In this document: positions 51,093 to 59,186 of the stretch, one piece after another
Layout: each line of letters begins with the position of its first letter
Numbering within the stretch: position 1 is the first letter of the stretch
Origin: Nocardia fluminea
Lineage (GTDB): Bacteria; Actinomycetota; Actinomycetes; Mycobacteriales; Mycobacteriaceae
Direction: 5' to 3'
Assembly: GCF_002846365.1 (NCBI RefSeq)
Contig: NZ_PJMW01000002.1
Location: 4,712,001-4,776,000, forward strand
Length of the DNA stretch: 64,000 nucleotides
Translations under genes and position numbers: made by a program
The notes under the pieces: generated by a model
The model's database searches: none
What the model was told of the DNA's origin: nothing
Seen by the model: the letters and a program-made list of their open reading frames with translations, nothing else

Positions 51093-52334
51093 ATGACCGA
51101 GCTGTCTCCCGTCCTCAAGCAGGCCACGCCCGTCCACGTCGACCATGGCGCAGGCTGCTACCTCTACGACACCGACGGTCGCCGCTACCTGGATTTCACC
51201 GCCGGGATCGGCGTCACCAGCACCGGGCACTGTCACCCCACCGTCGTCGCCGCCGCGCAGGCCCAGGTGGCCGAGTTGATCCACGGCCAGTACACGACCG
51301 TGCTGCATCGGCCGCTGCTCGAGCTCACCGAACGCCTCGGCACCGTGCTGCCCGAGGGCCTGGACGCGCTGTTCTTCGCCAACTCCGGCAGCGAGGCGGT
51401 CGAGGCGGCGCTGCGTCTGGTCCGCCAGGCCACCGGGCGCCCGAACGTGATCGTCTTCCACGGCGGTTTCCACGGCCGTACCGTCGCCGCGGCGACCATG
51501 ACCACCTCGGGAACCCGGTTCTCGGCGGGGTTCAGCCCGCTGATGTCCGGGGTCCACGTGGCCCCGTTCCCGACGGCCTTCCGCTACGGCTGGAGCGAAG
51601 CGGAAGCCACCGACTTCGCCCTGCGTGAGCTCGACTACCTGCTCGCCACCCTCACCTCGCCCGCGGAGACCGCCGCGTTCATCGTCGAACCGGTACTCGG
51701 CGAGGGCGGCTACATCCCCGGCAACACCCGGTTCTTCCAGGGCCTGCGCGAGCGCGCCGACCGGCACGGCATCCTGCTGGTCTTCGACGAGATCCAGACC
51801 GGGTTCGGCCGGACCGGAAAGTTCTTCGGCCACCAGCACTTCGACGTCCGTCCCGACGTGATCACCATCGCCAAGGGCTTGGCCAGTGGTTTCCCGCTGT
51901 CGGGCATCGCGGCGTCGCGAGAGTTGATGGCCAAGGCGTGGCCGGGCTCGCAGGGCGGAACCTACGGCGGCAACGCGGTGGCGTGTGCCGCCGCGGTCGC
52001 GACGCTCGAGGTGATCGAGGCCGAGGGGCTGGTCGGCAACGCCGCGGTGCGCGGTGCGCAATTGCTTGCCGGCGTCGAGAATCTCGCCACGAAAGCGATC
52101 GGGGACGTCCGTGGCCTCGGTCTGCTCGTCGGCGCCGAGTTCACCACGCCGACAGGCGAACCCGACACCGCGACGGCGTCAGCCGCCCAGCGGGCCGCCG
52201 TGGGCAAGGGGCTGCTGCTGCTCACCTGCGGCGCGCACATGAACGTCGTACGCATGATCCCGCCGCTGATCGTCACCGAGACCCAGGTCGAGGATGCGCT
52301 GGCGATCTGGTCGGAAGTCCTCGCCGACCTCTAG
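51093..52334 (+). CDS. gabT: Class III aminotransferase (4-aminobutyrate aminotransferase type)
   Basis: A 413-residue PLP enzyme. FTAGIGVTSTGHCHP, the PLP-phosphate site FANSGSEAVEAALRL, HGGFHGRT, DEIQTGFGRTGKFF and the lysine in TIAKGLASGFPLSG. It likely transfers the omega-amino group of GABA or a related compound to 2-oxoglutarate. The resulting semialdehyde would be oxidised by the divergent dehydrogenase. ATG 51093 is six bases after GGGGAG; the in-frame TTG at 51090 is too close to it. Confidence 0.88.
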   Translation: MTELSPVLKQATPVHVDHGAGCYLYDTDGRRYLDFTAGIGVTSTGHCHPTVVAAAQAQVAELIHGQYTTVLHRPLLELTERLGTVLPEGLDALFFANSGSEAVEAALRLVRQATGRPNVIVFHGGFHGRTVAAATMTTSGTRFSAGFSPLMSGVHVAPFPTAFRYGWSEAEATDFALRELDYLLATLTSPAETAAFIVEPVLGEGGYIPGNTRFFQGLRERADRHGILLVFDEIQTGFGRTGKFFGHQHFDVRPDVITIAKGLASGFPLSGIAASRELMAKAWPGSQGGTYGGNAVACAAAVATLEVIEAEGLVGNAAVRGAQLLAGVENLATKAIGDVRGLGLLVGAEFTTPTGEPDTATASAAQRAAVGKGLLLLTCGAHMNVVRMIPPLIVTETQVEDALAIWSEVLADL

Positions 52335-52420
52335 TCCGCTGCGCTGTCCCCGTTCGGATTCCGGGCGGGGACTCGCACCGCAACCGGGACGATCCCGCCC
52401 GCCACAGGAAGCAGGACCCG

Positions 52421-52915
52421 ATGGCCCGCTACATGAGCATCACTCTCACCAAAGCCGGCGTCACCTGCCGCGCGCGCCTGCTCGACGACGAAGCCCCACG
52501 CACATGTGCCGCCGTCTGGGAGGCGCTCCCGCAGGAGGGCGACGCCTTCCACGCCAAATACGCCCGCAACGAGGTGTACGCGCTGGTGCCCCGCATCACG
52601 GCGGCGCCGCATCGCGAAAACCCGACCGTCACACCGATTCCCGGCGACGTCTGCCTCTTCGACTTCGAGCCGTGGGAAATCGGCAACCCCGCCTACGGCT
52701 ATGAACCCGGCTCCGCCGCCCATCACGCCCAGGGCGCCACCGACCTGGCCCTGTTCTACGGCCGCAACAATCTCCTGATCAACGGCGACCTCGGCTGGGT
52801 CCCCGGCAGCGTTTTCGCCACCATCGAGGACGGCCTCGCGGACTTGGCGGCGGCCTGCAACGGGCTGTGGTTGCGCGGTGTCGAGGGGGAGACGCTGGCG
52901 TTCGCCCGCGCCTGA
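52421..52915 (+). CDS. DUF3830 family protein (cyclophilin-like fold)
   Basis: A 164-residue cytosolic protein of the DUF3830 family. Conserved parts: GVTCRARLLDDEAPRTCAAVW, HAKYARNEVYALVP, GDVCLFDFEPWEIGNPAYGY and LFYGRNNLLINGDLGWVPGS. The family has a cyclophilin-like fold and often lies in clusters with Asp/Glu racemase-type and amidase genes, as here; the reaction is unknown. The frame is open from 51938, but the ATG at 52421 is the family start. Confidence 0.82.
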   Translation: MARYMSITLTKAGVTCRARLLDDEAPRTCAAVWEALPQEGDAFHAKYARNEVYALVPRITAAPHRENPTVTPIPGDVCLFDFEPWEIGNPAYGYEPGSAAHHAQGATDLALFYGRNNLLINGDLGWVPGSVFATIEDGLADLAAACNGLWLRGVEGETLAFARA

Positions 52916-52928
52916 GACAGCGACCCCG

Positions 52929-52961
52929 TTCGACGCTGCCGAATCCCTCGTCGGCGTCGAA
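52929..52961. terminator. Terminator between convergent DUF3830 and amidase genes
   Basis: Arms TTCGACGC and GCGTCGAA, with an inner CCGA/TCGG helix, lie between two convergent stop codons. Confidence 0.6.
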
Positions 52962-52982
52962 AGAGCACGGGCACTGTGGGTT

Positions 52983-54377
52983 TCAAGAGTTCAGCACGAA
53001 CTCGGCGTGCCTGGCGACCGCGAGAATCAGGTCATCGGAGTGGCGGGGGCCGACAATCTGCAAGCCCACCGGCATTCCGGCGCGAGTCGTTCCCGCCGGG
53101 ATGCTGATGGCGGGTTGCTGAGTCATGTTGAACGGGTAGGTGAACGGGGTCCAATCGGGCCAGCCGGCCAGTCCGCTGCCCGGCGGCACATCGTGTCCGG
53201 CGGCGAAGGCGGTGATCGGCATCGTCGGGGTGATCAGGACGTCGTAGGCGGTGTGGAAGGTGCCCATGGTGATGCCGACTTCGGCGGCGACGTGGCGCGC
53301 GTCGAGATAGTCGACGGCGCTGACGGCTTCCCCGCGTGCCCAGACCGCGCCCAGGCCGGGATCGACCTTCGCCCGGGATTCGGCCGGGAACTTCGCCAGC
53401 ATGGTCGCCGCGCCCGCCGCCCAGAGAGTGTCGAAGGCTTCGCGTGGGTCGGCGAATCCGGGATCGACCGCATCGATGGTCAGTTCGGCCTCGGCCAGCC
53501 GCCGAACCGCGTGCTCGACGATCTCGGCTACCTCGGGGTCCACCTGCGCGTATCCGAGCGTGGCGGAATAGCCGACCGACAGCCCACGCACGTCGCGCTG
53601 CATCTGGCTGCGGAAGGTCGTGAAAGGGGGCGCCAGCGCGGTCGGGTCACGCGGATCGGGCAGCGAGAGGATGTCCATCAGCAGCGCCGCGTCCTCGACG
53701 GTGCGCGTCATCGGCCCGGCGTGAGCGAGGGGGCCGAACGGGCTGGCCGGATACAGCGGCACCCGCCCGTGCGTCGGTTTGAAGCCGACGATCCCGCAGA
53801 ACGACGCCGGGATCCGGATACTGCCGCCGCCGTCGGTGCCCACCGACACCGGCGTCATCCCGCCCGCCACCGCCGCCGCACTGCCGCCGGACGACCCGCC
53901 CGCGGTCGTCGCGGGATCGGCGGGGTTGCGGGTGATGCCGGTGAGCGGACTGTCGGTGACGCCCTTCCAGGCGATCTCCGGGGTGGTCGTCTTGCCGACG
54001 AACACCATCCCGTCCTCGCGCAGCCGGGCGGCGACCGGACTGTCCACCAGCCACGGCCCGCCCGCGTCGACGCAGGTGGAACCACGCAGGGTCGGCCAGC
54101 CTTCGGTCAGGAAGATGTCCTTGATCGAGATCGGTACCCCGTCGAGTAACCCGCGCGGATGGCCCGACTGCCAGCGCGCCTCGGAGTCCTTGGCCTGCAC
54201 CAGCGCCCGATCCGGATCGACCAGGCAGAAGGCATTGAGCTCGCCGTCACGGGCGGCGATGGCGTCCAAGCAGGCTTGCGCGGCTTCGACGGGGGAGAGC
54301 TGCCCGGCGGCATAGGCCGAGACCAACTGAACCGCCGTCAGCACGGTGGGATCGGTGGGAAGGTCGGGCTGCGTCAT
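52983..54377 (-). CDS. Amidase (amidase signature family)
   Basis: A 464-residue amidase. The Ser-cisSer-Lys triad is visible: lysine in PISIKDIF, cis-serine and nucleophile in TTAGGSSGGSAAAVAGGM (as GGSSGGSA), and GTDGGGSIRIPASFCG. It hydrolyses an amide, releasing ammonia or an amino compound; the substrate is unknown. AAGGAG precedes the ATG. It lies 12 bases downstream of the hydroxyacid dehydrogenase gene, so both belong to the minus-strand arm of the second divergent promoter. Confidence 0.9.
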   Translation of the reverse strand: MTQPDLPTDPTVLTAVQLVSAYAAGQLSPVEAAQACLDAIAARDGELNAFCLVDPDRALVQAKDSEARWQSGHPRGLLDGVPISIKDIFLTEGWPTLRGSTCVDAGGPWLVDSPVAARLREDGMVFVGKTTTPEIAWKGVTDSPLTGITRNPADPATTAGGSSGGSAAAVAGGMTPVSVGTDGGGSIRIPASFCGIVGFKPTHGRVPLYPASPFGPLAHAGPMTRTVEDAALLMDILSLPDPRDPTALAPPFTTFRSQMQRDVRGLSVGYSATLGYAQVDPEVAEIVEHAVRRLAEAELTIDAVDPGFADPREAFDTLWAAGAATMLAKFPAESRAKVDPGLGAVWARGEAVSAVDYLDARHVAAEVGITMGTFHTAYDVLITPTMPITAFAAGHDVPPGSGLAGWPDWTPFTYPFNMTQQPAISIPAGTTRAGMPVGLQIVGPRHSDDLILAVARHAEFVLNS

Positions 54378-54389
54378 GGCGGGGCTCCT

Positions 54390-55355
54390 TCAGCCGGGCA
54401 CGTACCCGAGCGTCTTGTCGACAACGTTGTCCAGCGGCAGTCCGGCTGCCCACCTGCCGAAATTGTTGGTGAACGCGCGGACGATCTCGGTGCGCCAGCC
54501 GTGGAAATCGCCCGAATTGTGTGGCGTGAGCACCACATTCGGCAGATCCCAGAGCGGATGATCGGCGGGCAGCGGCTCCGGATCCACCACGTCCAGCGCG
54601 GCCGCGGCGATCGAACCGTTGCCGAGCGCGGCCACGAGATCGTCGGTAACCACGAGTTCCCCGCGTCCGACATTGACAAACCTGGCATGCGGTTTCATCG
54701 CCGCGAACGCGGCGGCATCGAACATGTGCCGGGTCCGTGCGGTGAGCGGTGCGATCGCGATCACGTAGTCCGCGCCGGGCAGTTCGGCGTGCAGGTCGTC
54801 GCCGACGGTGCCGAAGTCCGGGTCCTCGGAGCGGGCCCGGCGCCCGACTCCGCGCACGGTCATGCCCGCGGCGCGCAACAAGCGCGCGATGGTCCGGCCG
54901 ATCGAGCCGGTCCCGACGATCAGTGCCGTTGCCCCGGCCACGCGTTCGGATTCGCGATGCCGCCACTCGTGCCGCTGCTGCAACCGGATCGACCCGGGCA
55001 GGTCCTTGGCGAACGAGATGATCTGTCCGAGGACATATTCGGCGATGGCCGTATCGAAGACGTTGCGGGTATTGGTGACCACCACCTCGGAGGCGCGCAA
55101 CTGCGGGAACATCACCGGATCCACGCCGACGCCGCCCATGTGCAGCCAGCGCAGGCGATCGGCGCTGTGCCACGCACCGGGGACGGCGCGCGTCTGGAAG
55201 TCGTAGACGAACAACACATCGGCGCCGCGTAGCGCATCGGCGAGCCCGTCGGCCTCGGTGTAGCGCACCACGGCGCGCTCGGCAACGGGGGCCATGAGGT
55301 CCGATTCGGGCACGCTGTCACGATGTAGGACGGTGACAATCGGCCCGTTTTCCAC
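54390..55355 (-). CDS. D-isomer specific 2-hydroxyacid dehydrogenase
   Basis: A 321-residue NAD(P)-dependent enzyme. Cofactor motif VGTGSIGRTIAR (G-x-G-x-x-G), then catalytic arginine in NVGRGELV, glutamate in DVVDPEPLP and histidine in LTPHNSGDF. It reduces a 2-keto acid or oxidises a 2-hydroxy acid. The GTG at 55355 lies six bases downstream of a TACGGT -10 box with TTGACA 17 bases further up, so the mRNA is probably leaderless. Confidence 0.9.
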   Translation of the reverse strand: MENGPIVTVLHRDSVPESDLMAPVAERAVVRYTEADGLADALRGADVLFVYDFQTRAVPGAWHSADRLRWLHMGGVGVDPVMFPQLRASEVVVTNTRNVFDTAIAEYVLGQIISFAKDLPGSIRLQQRHEWRHRESERVAGATALIVGTGSIGRTIARLLRAAGMTVRGVGRRARSEDPDFGTVGDDLHAELPGADYVIAIAPLTARTRHMFDAAAFAAMKPHARFVNVGRGELVVTDDLVAALGNGSIAAAALDVVDPEPLPADHPLWDLPNVVLTPHNSGDFHGWRTEIVRAFTNNFGRWAAGLPLDNVVDKTLGYVPG

Positions 55356-55361
55356 GTTGAC

Positions 55362-55398
55362 ACCGTACGATCAGATCGTATGATTGTCAACAATCCGA
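55362..55398 (-). promoter_or_regulatory. Hydroxyacid dehydrogenase promoter with overlapping GntR-type operator
   Basis: On the minus strand TTGACA (55390-55385), 17 bases, TACGGT (55367-55362). The -35 box is inside ATTGTCAACAATCCGA (55383-55398), identical in 16 bases to 51052-51067. A second dyad ACGAT-CAG-ATCGT (55367-55379) fills the spacer. Binding would block this promoter and probably the divergent one. Confidence 0.75.
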
Positions 55399-55441
55399 TC
55401 GTGTTCGGAGGTCTGCCCGGCTGAGCGCGAGAGGGGCCGCA

Positions 55442-56182
55442 GTGGAGTTCAGCTTCCCGGACATCGATGGGCCGGTAGCCCAACGAGGTATCGGCGTGAT
55501 CGCGCCGTTCGACCTCGCCCTCGAACGGGAACTGTGGCGGTGGGCGCCTCTGGAGGTGAGTCTGCACCTGGCCCGTACACCCTATGAACCGGTGCCGGTC
55601 TCGCTGGCCATGGCCGAACTCGTGTCCAACCCGCTCCATCTCACCGCGGCCACCCACGACGTGCTGCACGTGGAACCGGAAGTCGTTGCCTACCTGTGTA
55701 CTTCGGGCAGCTTCATCAACGGGCTCGCCTACGAGCGATCGCTGCGTGAGACGATCTGCCTGGCCGGTGCGCCGGACGCGGTGACCACCTCCGGCGCCCT
55801 GGTGGAGGCGATCGAGCACCTCAACATCACCCGCATGTCGGTGATCACCCCCTACGACGAGATCCTCACCGGCAAACTGCACGACTTCCTCGACGAAGCG
55901 GGCTGCGCCACGATCAGGTCCGATCACCTCGGGCTCGGCGGCGGTATCTGGAAGGTCAACTACCGCACCATCGCCGAACGCATACTCGGCGCCGACGACC
56001 CCCGCTCGGAAGCGATCTTCGTCAGCTGCACCAACCTGCCCACCTACGACGTGATCGAGCCGCTCGAGCAGGCACTCGGCAAGCCCGTCCTCACCGCCAA
56101 CCAACTGACCATGTGGGCCTGCCTCGGCCGGATGAAACTCCCCATGATGGGGCCGGGGAAGTGGCTGGTCAATGTCTTCTGA
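55442..56182 (+). CDS. Asp/Glu racemase superfamily protein (maleate cis-trans isomerase-like), both active-site Cys
   Basis: A 246-residue protein of the maleate isomerase/arylmalonate decarboxylase group. First active-site cysteine in YLCTSGSFINGLAYE (residues about 79-93), second in FVSCTNLPTYDVIEPLE. The C-terminal KPVLTANQLTMWACL is typical. Both cysteines present fits a maleate isomerase or racemase. The GTG at 55442 has weak GGGGCC upstream; other starts are not better. The next gene encodes a paralog. Confidence 0.85.
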   Translation: MEFSFPDIDGPVAQRGIGVIAPFDLALERELWRWAPLEVSLHLARTPYEPVPVSLAMAELVSNPLHLTAATHDVLHVEPEVVAYLCTSGSFINGLAYERSLRETICLAGAPDAVTTSGALVEAIEHLNITRMSVITPYDEILTGKLHDFLDEAGCATIRSDHLGLGGGIWKVNYRTIAERILGADDPRSEAIFVSCTNLPTYDVIEPLEQALGKPVLTANQLTMWACLGRMKLPMMGPGKWLVNVF

Positions 56183-56192
56183 ACGGAGCGAG

Positions 56193-56924
56193 ATGCACAC
56201 GCCGACCATCGGATTCATCTACCCCGACCACGCCGCCGAGGACGACTACCCGCGCGCGGCGGTCCTGCTCGGCGCCGAATTTCCGGTGGCGCACATCTAC
56301 GGCACCGATCTGCACGCCGTCCCCGAACTGCTCGATCTGGGCAGCCCGGAGAAGCTGCGCCACGGCGCTTCGTTGCTCGCGGCCGCGGAACCCGACGCCG
56401 TTGTCTGGGCGTGCACCTCGGGCAGTTTCGTCTACGGGCCGGAGGGCGCGCGGGGTCAGGTCGAGAGCCTTGCCGAGGCGGCCGGAGTGCCTGCCTCCAG
56501 CACGAGTTTCGCGTTCGTCGAGGCGGCGCGGGCGCTCGGCGTGCGGCGGGTGGCCGTTGTCGCGAGCTACCCCGAGGAGGTGGCGCGATTGTTCGTCGAC
56601 TTCCTCGCCGACGCGGGCATCGAGGTGGTGTCGATGTCGAGCGCCGGGATCGACACCGCCGCCGAGGTGGGCACCCTCACTCCCGACCAGGTCCTGACCC
56701 TGGCCGTCACCAACGACCACCCCGATGCCCAAGCGCTGCTCATCCCGGATACGGCGATGCATACTCTCGAGGTGCTCCCGAAACTCGAAGCCGCGCTCGG
56801 TAAGCCGGTGCTGACGGCGAACCAGGTCACTATCTGGGAAGGTCTGCGGCTGGCCGGGGTCACCACGGTCACTGGAGAACTCGGTGCGTTGTTCGCGGAG
56901 CGGAGTCGCCATGTCGATCATTGA
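56193..56924 (+). CDS. Asp/Glu racemase superfamily paralog lacking the second active-site Cys
   Basis: A 243-residue paralog of the preceding protein. It keeps the first motif VWACTSGSFVYGP, but where the partner has SCTNLPTY this one reads LLIPDTAMHT, so the second catalytic cysteine is replaced. It also keeps KPVLTANQVTIWEGLRLAG. It may have a different reaction or act as a partner of the first protein. ATG 56193 is preceded by GGAGCGAG; an in-frame ATG at 56172 overlaps the upstream gene and has a weaker site. It overlaps the GntR gene by 14 bases. Confidence 0.82.
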   Translation: MHTPTIGFIYPDHAAEDDYPRAAVLLGAEFPVAHIYGTDLHAVPELLDLGSPEKLRHGASLLAAAEPDAVVWACTSGSFVYGPEGARGQVESLAEAAGVPASSTSFAFVEAARALGVRRVAVVASYPEEVARLFVDFLADAGIEVVSMSSAGIDTAAEVGTLTPDQVLTLAVTNDHPDAQALLIPDTAMHTLEVLPKLEAALGKPVLTANQVTIWEGLRLAGVTTVTGELGALFAERSRHVDH

Positions 56925-57567
56925 TTTCGAGCCGGTCAACCAGCAGTCCACCGCGGAGATGATCGCCGACCGCCTGCGCGAGGCGATCATGCGCGGTGCG
57001 CTGGCGCCCGGCGCCCAACTCGGTGAGGCCGACCTGGCTACCAGTTTCGGCGTCTCCCGCGGCCCGGTGCGCGAGGCCATGCAACGCCTCGTGCAGGAGG
57101 GCCTGCTGTTCAGCATCCGCAACCGCGGCATCTTCGTCATCGAACTCACCACCGACGACGTCATCGACATCTACCGCGCCCGCACCGCACTGGAAGGCGG
57201 CGCACTCGACCTCATCCTCGACGGCCGCCGCGACATCGCCTACGCCGCACTGCGACCCAGCGTCACCGCCATGGGACGCACCGCCGAGGCCGGCGATGCC
57301 GCCGGTGTCTCCGACGCCGACCAGGCCTTCCACGAAGCCCTCGTCACCGCTGCCGACAGTCCCCGCCTCGTCCGGGCCGCCCGCACCCTGCTCATCGAAA
57401 CCCGCATGTGCCTGGGCGCCCTCCAAACCACCTACCCCGACCTGCGCGAACAGGCCCGCGAGCACGTCGAGCTGCACGAGGCGATCGGTTCCGGCTCACC
57501 CGAGCGTGCTCGCGCCCTGCTCGTGGAGCACATGGACGACGCGGTCCGTCGCCTGCGCGACCGCTAG
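56911..57567 (+). CDS. GntR family regulator, FCD subfamily
   Basis: A 218-residue regulator. N-terminal winged helix: STAEMIADRLREAIMRGALA, PGAQLGEADLATSFGVSRGP, VREAMQRLVQEGLL. The C-terminal FCD ligand domain has metal-binding positions in DADQAFHEALV and EHVELHEAI. As last gene of the second arm it is the likely regulator of the island through the repeated ATTGTCAACAATCCGA sites. The ligand is probably a carboxylic acid. Confidence 0.92.
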   Translation: MSIIDFEPVNQQSTAEMIADRLREAIMRGALAPGAQLGEADLATSFGVSRGPVREAMQRLVQEGLLFSIRNRGIFVIELTTDDVIDIYRARTALEGGALDLILDGRRDIAYAALRPSVTAMGRTAEAGDAAGVSDADQAFHEALVTAADSPRLVRAARTLLIETRMCLGALQTTYPDLREQAREHVELHEAIGSGSPERARALLVEHMDDAVRRLRDR

Positions 57568-57678
57568 CCGCTCCATACCCGGTCATCGCGGTGCCGGCCG
57601 GAGCGCGCGGGTGAGGTGCCGGCGCGCGACGGGCAGAATGGACGCGTACGAACCACCCCGATTCCCACAGGAGCTCTC

Positions 57679-58533
57679 GTGGACAGCGACCAGCGGACAC
57701 GCGCGCAGGCTTTCGTCGATCTGCACCGCGAAGGCTGCTTCCTGCTGCCGAACGCCTGGGATGCGGGAAGCGCGCGAATTCTGGAGTCGGTGGGATTTCC
57801 CGCCATCGCGACCACCAGCGCGGGAGTCGCCTTCTCGTTCGGTCGCCCCGACCACGACTTCTTCGCCGAGCACGGTGAGCACGGTCGCGTCGATCGACCG
57901 ACGATGATGCGCCGGATCCACGAGATCACCGGCGCCGTGCGGGTGCCGGTCAGCGCCGACCTCGAGGAGGGATACGGACCGGACGCCCAGGAAGTGGCGA
58001 CCACCATTTCCCTCGCCATCGACGCCGGTGCGGCGGGCGGCAACATCGAGGACTTCACCGGCGACCGCGCCACCCCGCTGTTCGACGAGGTGCACGCGGT
58101 GGACCGGGTCCGGGCGGCACGCGCGGCGGTGGCCGCCGCCGGCGAGCCGTTCGTGCTCGTCGGCCGCACCGACGCCCTGCTCGTGGACGCCGGTCTCGAC
58201 GAGGCGATCCGCCGCGCCAACGCCTACCTCGCCGCGGGCGCGGACTGCGCCTTCGTCCCCGGAGCGGCCGACGCGGCCACGATCGCCACCCTCGTCGACG
58301 CGCTCGACGGCCCGCTCAACGTCGTCATGGGCCTGACCGGCGGCGGTTTGTCGATGACCGAACTCGCCGACCTCGGCGTGCGCCGGGTCACCGTGGGCGG
58401 CAGCATCGCCCGCCTGCTCTACCGGCACCTGCTCGACGCGGCCACCGAGCTGTCCGAGCACGGCACTTTCACCTACGGCGACACCCAGCTCACCCAGACG
58501 GCTCTCAATGCCCACTTCGCCGACCGCACCTGA
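57679..58533 (+). CDS. Isocitrate lyase/PEP mutase family protein
   Basis: A 284-residue (alpha/beta)8 enzyme. FLLPNAWDAGSARILESVGF at the start, ATTSAGVAFS, VSADLEEGYG with metal-binding acidic residues, NIEDFTGD and VGRTDALLV. This form is closer to 2-methylisocitrate lyase-like or carboxyvinyl-phosphonate mutase-type proteins than to true AceA (no KKCGH motif). The GTG at 57679 is preceded by AGGAG at good spacing; the longer frame from 57616 is rejected. Substrate unknown. Confidence 0.87.
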   Translation: MDSDQRTRAQAFVDLHREGCFLLPNAWDAGSARILESVGFPAIATTSAGVAFSFGRPDHDFFAEHGEHGRVDRPTMMRRIHEITGAVRVPVSADLEEGYGPDAQEVATTISLAIDAGAAGGNIEDFTGDRATPLFDEVHAVDRVRAARAAVAAAGEPFVLVGRTDALLVDAGLDEAIRRANAYLAAGADCAFVPGAADAATIATLVDALDGPLNVVMGLTGGGLSMTELADLGVRRVTVGGSIARLLYRHLLDAATELSEHGTFTYGDTQLTQTALNAHFADRT

Positions 58534-58556
58534 CGGCGCACACCGGCTGATCGCGC

Positions 58557-59186
58557 TCAGGAGGTGGGCCGGGCACCTCGCAGATCGAGGAGCATGCCGA
58601 GGTAGCCCAGCTCCTGGCTCTGGGACTGCGCCATGGCGCGCGCGGCCTGCTTCACCGGACCCGAGGTGAGCAGGGCGTCGGCGGCGCGGGCCATCGTGAT
58701 ACCGCCCGCGTGGTGGCGGTACATCAGTTGCAGGAAGCGGGTTTCGGCGTCGGCGCCCCGGGCCGCGGTCAGGGCATCGAGGTCGACGGTGGTGGCCATG
58801 CCGGGCATCGTGTCGTGCGCCGAGGTCGGCGCGTGGTGGTAAGTTCCCGCCATCCAGGTCATCGGGACGTCGGCGGTGGGCGCGGCGCGGGCGAGCTGGG
58901 TCCAGCCGAGCAGGGTGCCGATCTCCACGCGCTGGGTGTCGGCGATCTGGTCGGCCAGCCTGCGCACGGTGGGATCCGCGGCCGGGTCGAGGCGCTCGGT
59001 GAGGATCAGCGCCTGCTGGTGGTGCGCGGTCATGTCCTGGACGAAGCCCAGCTCCGTCGTGGTGAGAACCGGCGCGGGCGTGGCTGTCTCGGTGACGAAC
59101 AGTGGCCGCAGGGCCGCGCCGAGTGCCAGCAGGAACAGGACCGCGGCCCCCGCGAAGGCCGACCGGATCATCCGGTGCACGGTCAC
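58557..59186 (-). CDS. DUF305 family exported protein
   Basis: A 209-residue DUF305 protein with one N-terminal membrane or signal segment (SAFAGAAVLFLLALGAALRP) and a ferritin-like helical domain. Paired histidines appear in FVQDMTAHHQQAL and LMYRHHAGGITMA, with a third set of methionine/histidines in GTYHHAPTSAHDTMPGM. The His/Met clusters suggest metal (copper) binding. The GTG at 59186 overlaps the stop of the LVIVD gene (GTGA), so the two are coupled. Function unknown. Confidence 0.85.
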   Translation of the reverse strand: MTVHRMIRSAFAGAAVLFLLALGAALRPLFVTETATPAPVLTTTELGFVQDMTAHHQQALILTERLDPAADPTVRRLADQIADTQRVEIGTLLGWTQLARAAPTADVPMTWMAGTYHHAPTSAHDTMPGMATTVDLDALTAARGADAETRFLQLMYRHHAGGITMARAADALLTSGPVKQAARAMAQSQSQELGYLGMLLDLRGARPTS

